A DNA stretch of 64,000 bases. It comes from Leadbetterella sp. Its GTDB lineage: Bacteria > Bacteroidota > Bacteroidia > Cytophagales > Spirosomataceae. Below the pieces are notes generated by a model. The model worked only from the letters and a program-made list of their open reading frames with translations, searched no databases and was not told the DNA's origin. The stretch is from contig JAHBUH010000008.1 in NCBI GenBank assembly GCA_019638185.1, positions 85,704 through 149,703 of the forward strand, written 5' to 3'. Made by a program: the position numbers and the translations under genes. Below are positions 8,695 through 17,167 of this stretch, in pieces; positions within the stretch are counted from its first letter, which is position 1; each line of letters begins with the position of its first letter.

Positions 8695-8715
8695 GGTGAC
8701 TATCTGTTCAGAAGC

Positions 8716-10371
8716 TTGAAAAAAAACAGCTCGCTTATCCTTTTCATGATCCTGGCCATGGGGGCACTCGTGGCCCTGCAGGGCTATTGGATAAAAAATG
8801 CCATCCAGGTGCAGAAAGAGCAGTTTGACCGTAACGTCAAAACCGCTCTCATGGAGACCGTCCGGAAAATTGAGCAGGAAGAAATGATGTATGTGGCGCA
8901 GCAGCGCCTGGCCCGCCGTGACCAGAATAAGCTCATTACCCTCTCCGAAGAAACCCGGAAAATCAATGAAGAGCTGCTTCGCAAAAAAATCCTGGAGCAC
9001 GATATCCTGCTAAACAGCCTCTATAACGAAACCTTCTTCCGGGAGTTTAGCCGAAAACTAGACAATATGGGAGAGAAAATTCCCGAAAATAAGGTAAAGG
9101 CTACCGAATATATCAATGAGAAGCTCCGCCAGGAGAACGAAAACCTGAAAAACTTCATTAAAAGCAGCGAGCCGCTGGAGGCCCGCTACAAGGAGATCCG
9201 CCAGATGAATCACTGGCTGGATTCTACCGGAATCAGTGAAAATCCGCTCTTTTTCCCGGGGGAACTCTACGCCGGAACCGTGAACCTGGACCTCATGAAG
9301 GGGATCATCCTGGATCTCATGCTGGGGGAAAGAAGCATCCCTGACCGGATGGGCCATCTGATGCTGGATACCCTCCTGCGGGGTGAGCTTCAGAACATGG
9401 GGATACAGATCCCCTTTCAGTATGCCGTGGAAGATAAAGGCCAGGTGGTGCTGACTTCGGTGAATGATCCCCAGATCTCCGGCAGCTATAAGATCCGCCT
9501 CTTTCCGGGTGATTCTTTCCGGAATAACCAGTTTCTCTATGTAGCTTTCCCGGAAAGAGAAAACTTCATTTACAAAAACCTGGTGGGGCTTTTTACCATC
9601 TCCACCGTGCTGGTCATGCTGGTGGGAGGCATCTTTTACTACTCGGCGAACAGCCTGATCTCGGAAAGGCGGCTGGCCAAGGTCAAAAACGATTTTATCA
9701 ATAACATGACTCACGAGCTGAAGACACCGGTCTCCAGTATCTCGCTGGCCCTGGAGGTGATCCGCGACAAGGACGTGGTGAAAACCGAGGAAAAGACCAA
9801 TCGCTACCTGGACATCATCGGGGAAGAAAACCAGCGGCTGGCCTCACAGATCGACAAGGTACTGCAGATGGCCCGCCTGGAGCAAAGGCAGATTGCGTTG
9901 AACTACGAGGAACTGGATCTGCACGACCTGCTACAAGGTGTGATCGATAACATGGAAGTACAGCTCACCCAGGAAAGGGTTCACCTTTCTATTCTCCTGG
10001 AGGCCACCGATACGCAGGTAAAGGCTGACCGGGTGCACCTGACCAATATTTTCTATAATCTCCTGGATAATGCATTAAAATATTCCAAAGAAACCGTACA
10101 TTTAAAAATACAAACCTCTAACCCGGGTGATCAGCGGATACGGATCGATATCACGGATGACGGCATCGGTATTCCGTCTTCGGAGACGGGCCGCGTTTTT
10201 GAGAAATTTTACCGGGTATCTACCGGCGATGTGCACGATGTGAAGGGGTTTGGACTGGGTTTAAGCTATGTAAAAAACATGGTGGAAATGCACCGGGGAT
10301 CGGTTCATCTGAAATCTACCCCGGGAGAAGGCTCTGTCTTCTCCATTTACCTGCCACTGAATAAAATATGA
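8716..10371 (+). CDS. two-component sensor histidine kinase
   Basis: Membrane sensor kinase, 551 residues from the TTG at 8716. A first membrane helix (SSLILFMILAMGALVALQGYW) is followed by a periplasmic sensor region of about 260 residues with coiled-coil character, a second helix (FTISTVLVMLVGGIFYYS), then HisKA with the phospho-acceptor His333 in NMTHELKTP, and HATPase_c with NLLDNALKY, DDGIGIP and GFGLGLSYV. It overlaps the response regulator gene by 4 bases (ATGA), so the two are one operon. The layout resembles the Bacteroidota RprX/RprY pair, but I cannot prove orthology. The frame is open from 8692; the start is placed after the promoter box and is uncertain by a few codons. Confidence 0.85.
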   Translation: MKKNSSLILFMILAMGALVALQGYWIKNAIQVQKEQFDRNVKTALMETVRKIEQEEMMYVAQQRLARRDQNKLITLSEETRKINEELLRKKILEHDILLNSLYNETFFREFSRKLDNMGEKIPENKVKATEYINEKLRQENENLKNFIKSSEPLEARYKEIRQMNHWLDSTGISENPLFFPGELYAGTVNLDLMKGIILDLMLGERSIPDRMGHLMLDTLLRGELQNMGIQIPFQYAVEDKGQVVLTSVNDPQISGSYKIRLFPGDSFRNNQFLYVAFPERENFIYKNLVGLFTISTVLVMLVGGIFYYSANSLISERRLAKVKNDFINNMTHELKTPVSSISLALEVIRDKDVVKTEEKTNRYLDIIGEENQRLASQIDKVLQMARLEQRQIALNYEELDLHDLLQGVIDNMEVQLTQERVHLSILLEATDTQVKADRVHLTNIFYNLLDNALKYSKETVHLKIQTSNPGDQRIRIDITDDGIGIPSSETGRVFEKFYRVSTGDVHDVKGFGLGLSYVKNMVEMHRGSVHLKSTPGEGSVFSIYLPLNKI

Positions 10372-11048
10372 CGCCTCTTTTATTAGCCGAAGACGATCCT
10401 AACCTGGGGGTACTCCTGAAAGAATACCTGGAGGCCAAAGGCTTTGAAGTAAGCCTGGCGGTGAACGGCGAAGAGGCCCTGAATCTCTTCCTGGGCGCCC
10501 GCTTTTCTATCTGTATCCTGGATGTGATGATGCCGAAGAAAGACGGCTTCACCCTGGCCCGGGAGATCCGTTTAAAAGACCCGGCCGTCCCCATTATTTT
10601 TCTGACGGCCAAATCCATGAAAGAAGATACCCTCCGGGGTTTTGAGCTGGGCGCTGATGATTATCTCACCAAGCCCTTTGTAATGGAAGAACTGCTGTTC
10701 CGGATCAAAGCTATTCTTAAAAGAACCTCTTCAGGAGAAATTAAACCTGAATCAAGCACTTTTTCTATCGGAAAATTTACCCTGGATACCGATACCCGGA
10801 GCCTTTCGATGGAAAATGAAACCGTGCATCTGACCACCAAAGAAACCGCCCTGCTGAAGCTGTTTTGCGAGAATGCGAACCGCGCCGTAAGCCGCAGTTA
10901 TGCCCTTAAGCTCATCTGGGGCGATGACTCCTATTTCAATGCCCGGAGCATGGACGTATACATCACCAAGCTGCGCAAGCACCTGAAGGCTGACCCGGCC
11001 GTGCGGATCCTTAACCTGCACGGGGAAGGATTTAAGCTGGTCATGTAA
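10368..11048 (+). CDS. response regulator, OmpR/PhoB family
   Basis: A 226-residue DNA-binding regulator, partner of the preceding kinase. The receiver domain (1-120) has the acidic pair E8/D9-D10, the phosphorylation site Asp52 in ILDVMMPKKDG, and the conserved Lys in LTKPF. The C-terminal winged helix (about 128-226) has TTKETALLKLF, SRSYALKLIWG and SMDVYITKLRKHL. The ATG lies inside the TGA of the kinase gene, indicating translational coupling. Target genes are unknown; RprY-type regulators act on their own and envelope genes, but that is only analogy here. Confidence 0.93.
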   Translation: MTPLLLAEDDPNLGVLLKEYLEAKGFEVSLAVNGEEALNLFLGARFSICILDVMMPKKDGFTLAREIRLKDPAVPIIFLTAKSMKEDTLRGFELGADDYLTKPFVMEELLFRIKAILKRTSSGEIKPESSTFSIGKFTLDTDTRSLSMENETVHLTTKETALLKLFCENANRAVSRSYALKLIWGDDSYFNARSMDVYITKLRKHLKADPAVRILNLHGEGFKLVM

Positions 11049-11113
11049 ATTTAACGCTCAGCGCTTGTAATATCCGGAACCTTCCGGCTATTTTGCAGGG
11101 AAAACAGGGAAAG

Positions 11114-11764
11114 ATGCCAGAAATCGATTTACTGAAGATCATTAATATCCTGGGGACGTTCTCGTTTGCCATCTCCGGTGCCACCATGGCCATGAATAAG
11201 AAGCTGGATGCCTTCGGGGTGCTGGTGATTGCGTTTGTGACCTCTATAGGCGGTGGTACCCTGCGTGACGTACTGATCGGGAACCTGCCTGTGGGCTGGC
11301 TTTCCAGTGAACGCATCCTGCTACTCATCTTCTGCACGGCCGTGGGCACCATGTTTTTCGACAAATACATCCGGAAGCTGCCCACCACCCTGTTTCTCTT
11401 TGACGCCATGGGCATCGGGCTGTTTACCATAGCCGGGGTGGAGATCGCAGAATCCAAAGGCTTCAATATTCCCGTATGCATTACCCTGGGCACCATCACG
11501 GCCTGTTTCGGCGGGGTGATCCGTGACGTACTGCTGAACCACGTGCCCCTCATCTTCCGGAAAGAGCTCTATGCCACGGCGTGTATTGCGGGTGCAGGCG
11601 TTTATTTCGCTATCAAGGCGGCCGGCCTGTATTCCGAATTTACAACTTTTATCTGCATAGGTATCATTGTGGCCCTCCGTATCCTGGCCGTAAAATATAA
11701 CATCCGCCTGCCGGCCTTCTACAGCCCGGCCTCCGGAAAAGACGATGACCCTTGGGAAAGCTGA
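11114..11764 (+). CDS. trimeric intracellular cation channel (TRIC/UPF0126) family protein
   Basis: Inner-membrane protein of 216 residues made of two repeats of the UPF0126 domain: GGGTLRDVLIGNLPVGWL in the first and GGVIRDVLLNHVPLIF in the second, each within three membrane helices, about seven in all. Prokaryotic TRIC proteins form trimeric potassium-permeable channels; a YadS-like or amino-acid-linked role has also been proposed for related bacterial proteins, so the substrate is open. The frame extends to 11093, but a -7-like TATTTTG (11089-11095) covers that TTG, so I use the ATG at 11114. Confidence 0.85.
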   Translation: MPEIDLLKIINILGTFSFAISGATMAMNKKLDAFGVLVIAFVTSIGGGTLRDVLIGNLPVGWLSSERILLLIFCTAVGTMFFDKYIRKLPTTLFLFDAMGIGLFTIAGVEIAESKGFNIPVCITLGTITACFGGVIRDVLLNHVPLIFRKELYATACIAGAGVYFAIKAAGLYSEFTTFICIGIIVALRILAVKYNIRLPAFYSPASGKDDDPWES

Positions 11765-11782
11765 TTATTCCGCTTAATTTTG
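11751..11782 (+). promoter_or_regulatory. Bacteroidota-type promoter for pyrD-ubiE-porT
   Basis: CTTG (11751-11754), 20 bases, TAATTTTG (11775-11782). The -33 half overlaps the end of the upstream gene. Transcription would start about 10 bases before the TTG start of pyrD. Confidence 0.6.
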
Positions 11783-11798
11783 CGAAAAATTACGAAGT

Positions 11799-12815
11799 TT
11801 GTACAAGGCCGTCATTTTCCCGATCCTGTCCCGGTTTGACCCGGAGAAGGTCCATTATTTTACGATGGGCTGCCTCCGTTTCCTTTATCGCTTTCCCGGC
11901 GGAAAGGCCCTGCTGAAGGCGCTTTTTGAGTTGAATGACCCCCTGCTGCTGACTTCCTTTGCCGGCCTGACCTTTAAAAACCCGGTGGGACTGGCAGCCG
12001 GATTTGATAAAAACGGTAAATGGGTGGATGAACTGGCGGCGCTGGGCTTCGGGTTTGTGGAAGTGGGAACGGTGACCCCGCGGGCCCAGGAGGGAAATCC
12101 CAAACCGCGCCTGTTCCGCTTAAAGAAAGACTCCGCCCTGGTTAACCGCATGGGCTTTAATAACGAGGGCATAGAGCAGCTGGCTGAAAACCTCCGGAAG
12201 CGGAAATCGTCTATTATAGTAGGCGGGAACCTGGGCAAAAACAAGGTTACCGATAATGCCCTGGCCCTGAACGACTACCTCATTACCTTCCGGGCCCTGC
12301 GTGACCTGGTGGATTATTTTGTGGTGAACGTTTCTTCACCCAATACCCCCGGCCTGCGTGACCTTCAGGAAAAAGGCCCGCTGCTGGAGATCCTGGTAGC
12401 CCTGCAAAAAGAAAATCAGGAGGTCAGGAAGCCTGTCTTTCTGAAAATAGCCCCTGACCTGACGAATTCCCAGCTGGATGATATCGTGGAGATCGTGACG
12501 CAGTCGGGAATAGCCGGGATCATTGCCACCAACACCACGCTCTCCCGCCAGAACCTGCAGACCTCCGAAGCGGAAGTAGAGGGCATAGGCGCGGGCGGGC
12601 TTTCGGGCAGGCCCCTGCGGGAGCGCTCCACCGAAGTGGTCCGCTATATCCGCAGCAAAAGCAGCATCCCGGTCATCGGGGTAGGCGGCATTCATTCGGA
12701 GCGTGACGCCCGTGAAAAGCTGGATGCCGGCGCCGGGCTGGTGCAGGTGTACTCCGGGTTTATTTATGAGGGTCCCGGCCTGATCAAGAGAATCAATAAA
12801 AGTTTATTGCCATGA
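11799..12815 (+). CDS. pyrD: quinone-dependent dihydroorotate dehydrogenase (class 2)
   Basis: PyrD oxidises dihydroorotate to orotate in pyrimidine synthesis, using FMN and passing electrons to the quinone pool at the inner membrane. The protein has 338 residues, with the class 2 N-terminal helical extension ([18 protein letters not shown]), [33 protein letters not shown], the catalytic-serine segment [14 protein letters not shown], and the FMN-binding [12 protein letters not shown] plus [16 protein letters not shown]. It starts at TTG 11799 (MYKAVIF), which matches the family N-terminus and the promoter position. It overlaps ubiE by 4 bases. The downstream menaquinone enzyme makes functional sense, since the quinone accepts its electrons. 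Confidence 0.97.
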   Translation: MYKAVIFPILSRFDPEKVHYFTMGCLRFLYRFPGGKALLKALFELNDPLLLTSFAGLTFKNPVGLAAGFDKNGKWVDELAALGFGFVEVGTVTPRAQEGNPKPRLFRLKKDSALVNRMGFNNEGIEQLAENLRKRKSSIIVGGNLGKNKVTDNALALNDYLITFRALRDLVDYFVVNVSSPNTPGLRDLQEKGPLLEILVALQKENQEVRKPVFLKIAPDLTNSQLDDIVEIVTQSGIAGIIATNTTLSRQNLQTSEAEVEGIGAGGLSGRPLRERSTEVVRYIRSKSSIPVIGVGGIHSERDAREKLDAGAGLVQVYSGFIYEGPGLIKRINKSLLP

Positions 12816-13540
12816 GTAGTGTAGTTCCCTACAAAGAGAGTTCCGGCTCTAAAAAAGAGCAGGTAGCCGAGATGTTTGATAATGTATCCGGCAGATATGA
12901 CCTGCTGAATCATGTTTTAAGCGGCGGAGTGGATTTCTACTGGCGGAAAAAGGCGCTGTCCATGCTCAAAAATAACCGGAATGACCTGGTTCTGGACATT
13001 GCCACCGGCACCGGTGACCTGGCCATTGAAGCTACCCGTATCCTGAAGCCGGGGAAGGTCATCGGCGTAGACATTTCAAAGGGGATGCTGGAAGAAGGCC
13101 GCGCCAAAATCAAAAAGCTGGGGCTGGAAGATAAGATAGAAATGCAGCTGGGCGACTCAGAAAAATTGCTCTTTGATGACAATACTTTTGATACGGTCAT
13201 CGTTTCGTTCGGTGTGAGGAATTTCGAAAACCTGCTGAAAGGGCTTTCAGACATGAACCGCGTGTTAAAGCCCGGTGGTACATGCATGGTGGTAGAATTC
13301 TCCAAACCCAGGAATTACCTTTTTAAACAAGCCTATTGGTTCTACTCTACAAAAATTTTACCCTTGATCGGCAAGCTGGTCTCTAAAGACAGTTCCGCTT
13401 ATACCTACCTGCCAGAATCCGTTAAGGCATTCCCTGACGGCGAAGATTTTCTGAAGGTATACCGCGAAGCAGGATTTAAGGAAACCAGGGCCATCCCGCT
13501 TACATTTGGTATATGTTCAATTTACATAGGAAAGAAATAA
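12812..13540 (+). CDS. ubiE: demethylmenaquinone methyltransferase
   Basis: UbiE/MenG, 242 residues, methylates demethylmenaquinone with SAM in the last step of menaquinone synthesis. Motifs are [18 protein letters not shown], the SAM site [40 protein letters not shown] and [15 protein letters not shown]. Its ATG overlaps the TGA of pyrD, and its end overlaps the start of the PorT-like gene by 28 bases, so the three are one transcript. In Bacteroidota the ubiE-porT neighbourhood is commonly conserved. Menaquinone (rather than ubiquinone) is inferred from the phylum. Confidence 0.96.
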   Translation: MSSVVPYKESSGSKKEQVAEMFDNVSGRYDLLNHVLSGGVDFYWRKKALSMLKNNRNDLVLDIATGTGDLAIEATRILKPGKVIGVDISKGMLEEGRAKIKKLGLEDKIEMQLGDSEKLLFDDNTFDTVIVSFGVRNFENLLKGLSDMNRVLKPGGTCMVVEFSKPRNYLFKQAYWFYSTKILPLIGKLVSKDSSAYTYLPESVKAFPDGEDFLKVYREAGFKETRAIPLTFGICSIYIGKK

Positions 13541-14262
13541 CGTGCTTTCTTTTTGTCCTTGCTGCCCTGGGCGCTGAGGCCCAGGTAAAAACCCGGCACC
13601 AGCCTAACTATGACGCAAAGCCTTTGCGCTTTGGCTACTATATCGGCTTCGGGGCCACGCATTTTGATGTTAAGCACCGGTCTTCTTTTCTTTCCGCTGC
13701 CAATACCGCGGATCCCAACGGAACCGTTCTTTCCATCACTTCCCCCAATACCACAGCTATACGGGCCGGCGCCATGATCAATTACTTTGTGAATGATTAC
13801 TTTGACATCCGGTTTTCGCCGCTCAATATCTCCGTACAAAAGCGGGAAGTGATCTACGTGACCGAAGATCCCGGAAACCCGGCCAGCCGCAAAACCGTGA
13901 ACACCGAACCGGTAGACAAGGCCTGGCTGGAGATACCCTTTCATGTTAAATATAAATCGGAACGGCGCCAGAATACGCGGATGTACGTATTTGGCGGAAC
14001 CCGCTGGGCTTTTGAGACCAATGCTATCGGCAAGCGAAACTCCGCCAGATCCGTCATTAATGCCTCACTACGCACCAATGACCTCATGCTGGAATACGGC
14101 GTGGGCCTGGAGGTGTTCAGGGCCTATTTTAAGGTGACCCCCGAGCTGCATTTTTCGCACGGGCTTTTTGACATGACCCGTAAAAACAATAACCTCCACT
14201 TCCTGGAGCACGTGAAAAGCCTGAAGACCCATACGGTCAGCCTGGTGATATTATTCCAATAA
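13513..14262 (+). CDS. porT: PorT family outer-membrane protein
   Basis: A 249-residue exported barrel protein (signal peptide [20 protein letters not shown], cleaved before QVK). Strand-like segments include FGYYIGFGATHFDVK, AIRAGAMINYFVNDYFDIRF, WLEIPFHVKYKSE, MYVFGGTRWAFE, LMLEYGVGLEVFRAYFKVTPELHFSHGLFD and a final VSLVILFQ with terminal aromatic. Together with the position directly after ubiE, overlapping it by 28 bases, this matches PorT/SprT, a component needed for type IX secretion and gliding in Bacteroidota. The PorT family is broad, so the specific T9SS role is an inference from synteny; a T9SS cargo domain is present at 31269-34133. Confidence 0.8.
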   Translation: MFNLHRKEITCFLFVLAALGAEAQVKTRHQPNYDAKPLRFGYYIGFGATHFDVKHRSSFLSAANTADPNGTVLSITSPNTTAIRAGAMINYFVNDYFDIRFSPLNISVQKREVIYVTEDPGNPASRKTVNTEPVDKAWLEIPFHVKYKSERRQNTRMYVFGGTRWAFETNAIGKRNSARSVINASLRTNDLMLEYGVGLEVFRAYFKVTPELHFSHGLFDMTRKNNNLHFLEHVKSLKTHTVSLVILFQ

Positions 14263-14291
14263 AGAAAGGGCACAAACTGCCGGCCCCGGGT

Positions 14292-15053
14292 TCAGCGTAA
14301 GGTTTGAATAACCCCTTTTGCTTTCCGCACCAGCTCGGAATCTGCTTCATAAGTCACAAATTCATCCACGGACTTATCGCCGCCCATGTTAATGCGTTCA
14401 TTCCGGAAGATCATGGCGCCGGGAAGCGTCTTTTTGGCTGAAAAATGAAATGCATCCACGTTTGCTTCCGCTATTTCCGGGATATTTCCGGGATTCACGC
14501 CGCTGCCGGCCATGATGTTAATGCGGCCGGCCGCTATTTTTTTGAACCGGGCCAGGTTATCTATCCCTTCGCGGGCATTCTGGTAAAGCCCGGAGGTCAG
14601 GATATTTTCGATACCCATGTCGGCCAGGGCACCCACGGCCGCGTCCGGGTCACTGCACATATCAAACGCCCGGTGAAACGTAACCGGGAAATCACCGATG
14701 GCCTCCAGCTGCTCCCGGATGGTTTCCAGGTCCAGGCTGCCGTCAGGGAGCAATGCCCCGATCACGAAGCCGCCGGGCCGCAGGGTTTTCAATATTTTTA
14801 TATCTTCCAGCATGGCGGCCTTCTCGGTAGGGTTAAAATAGAAATCCCCGCCCCGCGGACGGATCATCACATATACCGGGATACTCACCTGTTCCAGTAC
14901 GGCTTTCACAGTACCGTAGCTGGGGGTTACTCCCCCCTCGGGCATACCCGCGCAAAGCTCGATACGATCAGCCCCGCCGGCCTCCGCATTCCGGCAGGAG
15001 AGTACGCTGTAACAACAAATCTCCAGTTTTAAGGAACTATTTTTTTCTGTCAT
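14292..15053 (-). CDS. cutC: copper homeostasis protein CutC
   Basis: A 253-residue cytoplasmic TIM-barrel protein of the CutC family: LEICCYSVLSCRNAEAGGADRIELC at the N-terminus (split here by function, cysteines at about 12, 13 and 19), GGVTPSYG, VMIRPRGGDFYF, FVIGALLPDGSLD, VTFHRAFDMC, ILTSG and IMAGSGVNP. CutC was linked to copper tolerance in E. coli, though its biochemistry is unsettled. It is convergent with the pyrD-ubiE-porT operon and divergent from the small gene at 15208. Confidence 0.93.
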   Translation of the reverse strand: MTEKNSSLKLEICCYSVLSCRNAEAGGADRIELCAGMPEGGVTPSYGTVKAVLEQVSIPVYVMIRPRGGDFYFNPTEKAAMLEDIKILKTLRPGGFVIGALLPDGSLDLETIREQLEAIGDFPVTFHRAFDMCSDPDAAVGALADMGIENILTSGLYQNAREGIDNLARFKKIAAGRINIMAGSGVNPGNIPEIAEANVDAFHFSAKKTLPGAMIFRNERINMGGDKSVDEFVTYEADSELVRKAKGVIQTLR

Positions 15054-15161
15054 TTTTTATCTAATTAATTGAAAGAAAGCACCCTGCTTAAGGCACATAA
15101 ATTAACTTTTTCAAGAAAGCAATTTTTTCCCTTTAATGCGTTTTTAGATTAAAGTTTTTTT

Positions 15162-15169
15162 TACTTTTG
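15162..15169 (+). promoter_or_regulatory. -7 element for the DUF2795 gene
   Basis: TACTTTTG, an exact TAnnTTTG, 38 bases before the ATG at 15208. The -33 region is T-rich without a clean TTTG. Confidence 0.45.
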
Positions 15170-15207
15170 CAGCCGATTTGATTGTTTAACTTAAACTTAA
15201 TGGGAAT

Positions 15208-15429
15208 ATGTATTGGACACTAGAACTTGTTTCCTACTTAGAAGATGCCCCATGGCCAGCAACTAAAGACGAACTCATTGATTTCTCGATCCGGTCGGGG
15301 GCCCCTAATGAAGTCATAGAAAATTTATCTGAATTGGAAGATGATGGGCAACCGTACGAAAATATAGAAGAGATCTGGCCGGATTACCCCACCAAAGAAG
15401 ACTTCTTCTTTAACGAGGATGAGTACTAA
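15208..15429 (+). CDS. DUF2795 domain-containing small acidic protein
   Basis: A 73-residue, strongly acidic protein (MYWTLELVSYLEDAPWPATK, DFSIRSGAPNEVIENLSELE, ending in NEDEY) that matches the DUF2795 family, widely conserved at this length in Bacteroidota. The function is unknown; the compact helical sequence has no signal peptide or cysteines, suggesting a cytoplasmic protein. It is flanked by its own promoter box and a strong terminator, so it is a single-gene unit. Conservation of such a short gene suggests a housekeeping role, but that is inference. Confidence 0.88.
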   Translation: MYWTLELVSYLEDAPWPATKDELIDFSIRSGAPNEVIENLSELEDDGQPYENIEEIWPDYPTKEDFFFNEDEY

Positions 15430-15447
15430 GCTGGCAGGATAAAGAAG

Positions 15448-15475
15448 TGCACCCCAAAAGAGGTGCATTTTTTTT
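15448..15475 (+). terminator. rho-independent terminator
   Basis: TGCACC (15448-15453) pairs with GGTGCA (15462-15467), followed by a run of eight T. It lies 18 bases after the DUF2795 stop codon. Confidence 0.8.
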
Positions 15476-15519
15476 CGCTTCAAAATCCGTATCTTGGACC
15501 ACAAAAGACCAACCTCCTT

Positions 15520-16404
15520 ATGAAAAAATTTAACGCGGAAGACATCACGGAAGACGGTAAAAAGAAGTTCAGCATAAAAAAAGCCGACACCAAAGTCAAA
15601 GACTTCTATGACTCGGAGAAGGAATACCTGGAAATGCTGGCCGAGCTCCAGGATCAGCTGGACGACCTGCAAACCCGGCTTTACGCTAATTCCAAATACG
15701 GCATACTGGTGATCTTCCAGGCTATGGACGCCGCCGGCAAAGACGGCACCATGAAAGCGGTCTTTAAAAACGTAAATCCGCTGGGGCTGAAATTTTATTC
15801 CTTCAAAAGGCCCTCCACCAAAGAGCTGAACCACGATTACCTATGGCGCTGCTTCAAAGAACTGCCGGAGCGGGGCACGGTACAGGTCTTTAACCGCTCC
15901 TACTACGAAGAAGTACTGGTGGTAAAGGTGCACCCGGAGATCCTGCACACCCAGCAGCGGATCCCCGATGAACTCATCGCCGAAGACGTATGGGCGGACC
16001 GTTACGAAGACATTAAGAACTTTGAAAAATACCTCAGTCGTAACGGCATAAAAGTGATCAAATTCTTCCTGAATGTTTCCCGGGAGGAACAGTCCGACAG
16101 GCTTATTGAGCGGATAGAAGACGCCTCCAAGAACTGGAAATTTGAGGACGGGGACATCAAAGAAAGGGATTTCTGGGACGATTATATGGCCGCCTACGAG
16201 GACATGATCAACGCCACCGCTACCAAACGGAACCCCTGGTACGTGATCCCCGCTGACGACAAAAAGAACATGCGCCTGATGGTGGCGCGGATCCTGGTAG
16301 AAAACCTGAAAGGCCTGAACCTGGAATATCCCGAATCATCGGAAGAGCGCCGGGCCCAACTGGAGGGAATGATCGGGACCATCCGCGAGCAAAATAAAAA
16401 ATAG
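15520..16404 (+). CDS. polyphosphate kinase 2 family protein
   Basis: PPK2-type polyphosphate:nucleotide phosphotransferase, 294 residues, cytoplasmic. Walker A is in FQAMDAAGKDGTMKAVF, the Walker B region is VQVFNRSYYEEVLVV, and the lid segment contains RNGIKVIKFFLNVSREEQSDRLIERI. The family transfers phosphate from polyphosphate to NDP or NMP; which nucleotide cannot be read from sequence. I use the ATG at 15520; the longer frame from 15463 would begin inside the upstream terminator. With ppk1 at the other end of the window the cell can both make and use polyphosphate. Single-domain length suggests class I or III. Confidence 0.93.
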   Translation: MKKFNAEDITEDGKKKFSIKKADTKVKDFYDSEKEYLEMLAELQDQLDDLQTRLYANSKYGILVIFQAMDAAGKDGTMKAVFKNVNPLGLKFYSFKRPSTKELNHDYLWRCFKELPERGTVQVFNRSYYEEVLVVKVHPEILHTQQRIPDELIAEDVWADRYEDIKNFEKYLSRNGIKVIKFFLNVSREEQSDRLIERIEDASKNWKFEDGDIKERDFWDDYMAAYEDMINATATKRNPWYVIPADDKKNMRLMVARILVENLKGLNLEYPESSEERRAQLEGMIGTIREQNKK

Positions 16405-16409
16405 GTTTT

Positions 16410-16432
16410 CGAAGAAAATCTTCGCTCTTTTT
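16410..16432 (+). terminator. weak hairpin terminator after PPK2
   Basis: CGAAGA (16410-16415), AAA loop, TCTTCG (16419-16424), then CTCTTTTTC. The stem is short (6 bp), so support is moderate. Confidence 0.45.
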
Positions 16433-16434
16433 CT

Positions 16435-16442
16435 TAGTTTTG
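16435..16442 (+). promoter_or_regulatory. -7 element for the AlbA_2 gene
   Basis: TAGTTTTG, an exact TAnnTTTG, 16 bases before the ATG at 16459. No TTTG is found at the ideal spacing upstream. Confidence 0.45.
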
Positions 16443-16458
16443 AATAAAAAGTTTCGAG

Positions 16459-17118
16459 ATGATAACTCACACAGGTTTAGAGTTAAGAGACTTAAAACGA
16501 CTGGTCAGGGGCGGTGAAGGCAGCCAACTGGAATTTAAGCTGAAAACCACCCATCCGGACAAGATCATGCGGGAGGTAGTGGCCTTTGCCAATACCTCTG
16601 GGGGAACGCTTCTCATCGGAGTAGCAGATAACGGCGACCTCCCCGGCCTGAAGTTCCCCGATGAAGACAGTTTTGTGATGGAAAAGGGCTTTGCCCGTTA
16701 TATCTCCCCCCGGGTTTACTACACCAGAGAAGAAGTAATGCTGGAAAACGGCCGGCCCGTACTGGCCTACCATATCAAAAAGAGCGCGGACACCGTGGTC
16801 TATTTTAACCCCACCGGCAGGGAAGAAGACCGCAAGGTATACGTCAGGAACGCCGACCGCTCCATCCAGGCCAGCCGTGAGGTACGGGAGATCCTGAAAG
16901 AGCGCCTGAAGGAAAAAAGTTACCGGTTCCGGTACGGCGAGAAAGAAGACCTGCTCATGAAATACCTGGACCAGAACCAGAGCATTACTTTAAGCGAATT
17001 TGCCCGGGTGGCGGAGATTTCCCTCAAGCAGGCCTCCAAAACCCTGGTTTTATTGGTACTGGCGCGGGTTTTAAGGGTTTTTGCTCATGAGATGGAGGAT
17101 AAGTACCTGCTGGCGTGA
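16459..17118 (+). CDS. AlbA_2 (Schlafen-type) domain protein with winged-helix C-terminus
   Basis: A 219-residue protein with an N-terminal AlbA_2/Schlafen-like nucleic-acid-binding domain: GSQLEFKLKTT, REVVAFANTSGGTLLIGVAD, and VYVRNADRSIQASREV near residue 140. The C-terminal 60 residues (LLMKYLDQNQSITLSEFARV, then EISLKQASKTLVLLVLARVL) look like a winged helix. Such proteins are usually annotated as ATP-binding or helix-turn-helix proteins; a transcription-regulator role is likely but targets are unknown. It stands alone, with its own promoter box, and is convergent with the kinase gene at 17168. Confidence 0.8.
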   Translation: MITHTGLELRDLKRLVRGGEGSQLEFKLKTTHPDKIMREVVAFANTSGGTLLIGVADNGDLPGLKFPDEDSFVMEKGFARYISPRVYYTREEVMLENGRPVLAYHIKKSADTVVYFNPTGREEDRKVYVRNADRSIQASREVREILKERLKEKSYRFRYGEKEDLLMKYLDQNQSITLSEFARVAEISLKQASKTLVLLVLARVLRVFAHEMEDKYLLA

Positions 17119-17167
17119 TGCCCTGCTCTCCCATCACCTGAAGGCGATGGAACAGTGAGCCCGGGCC

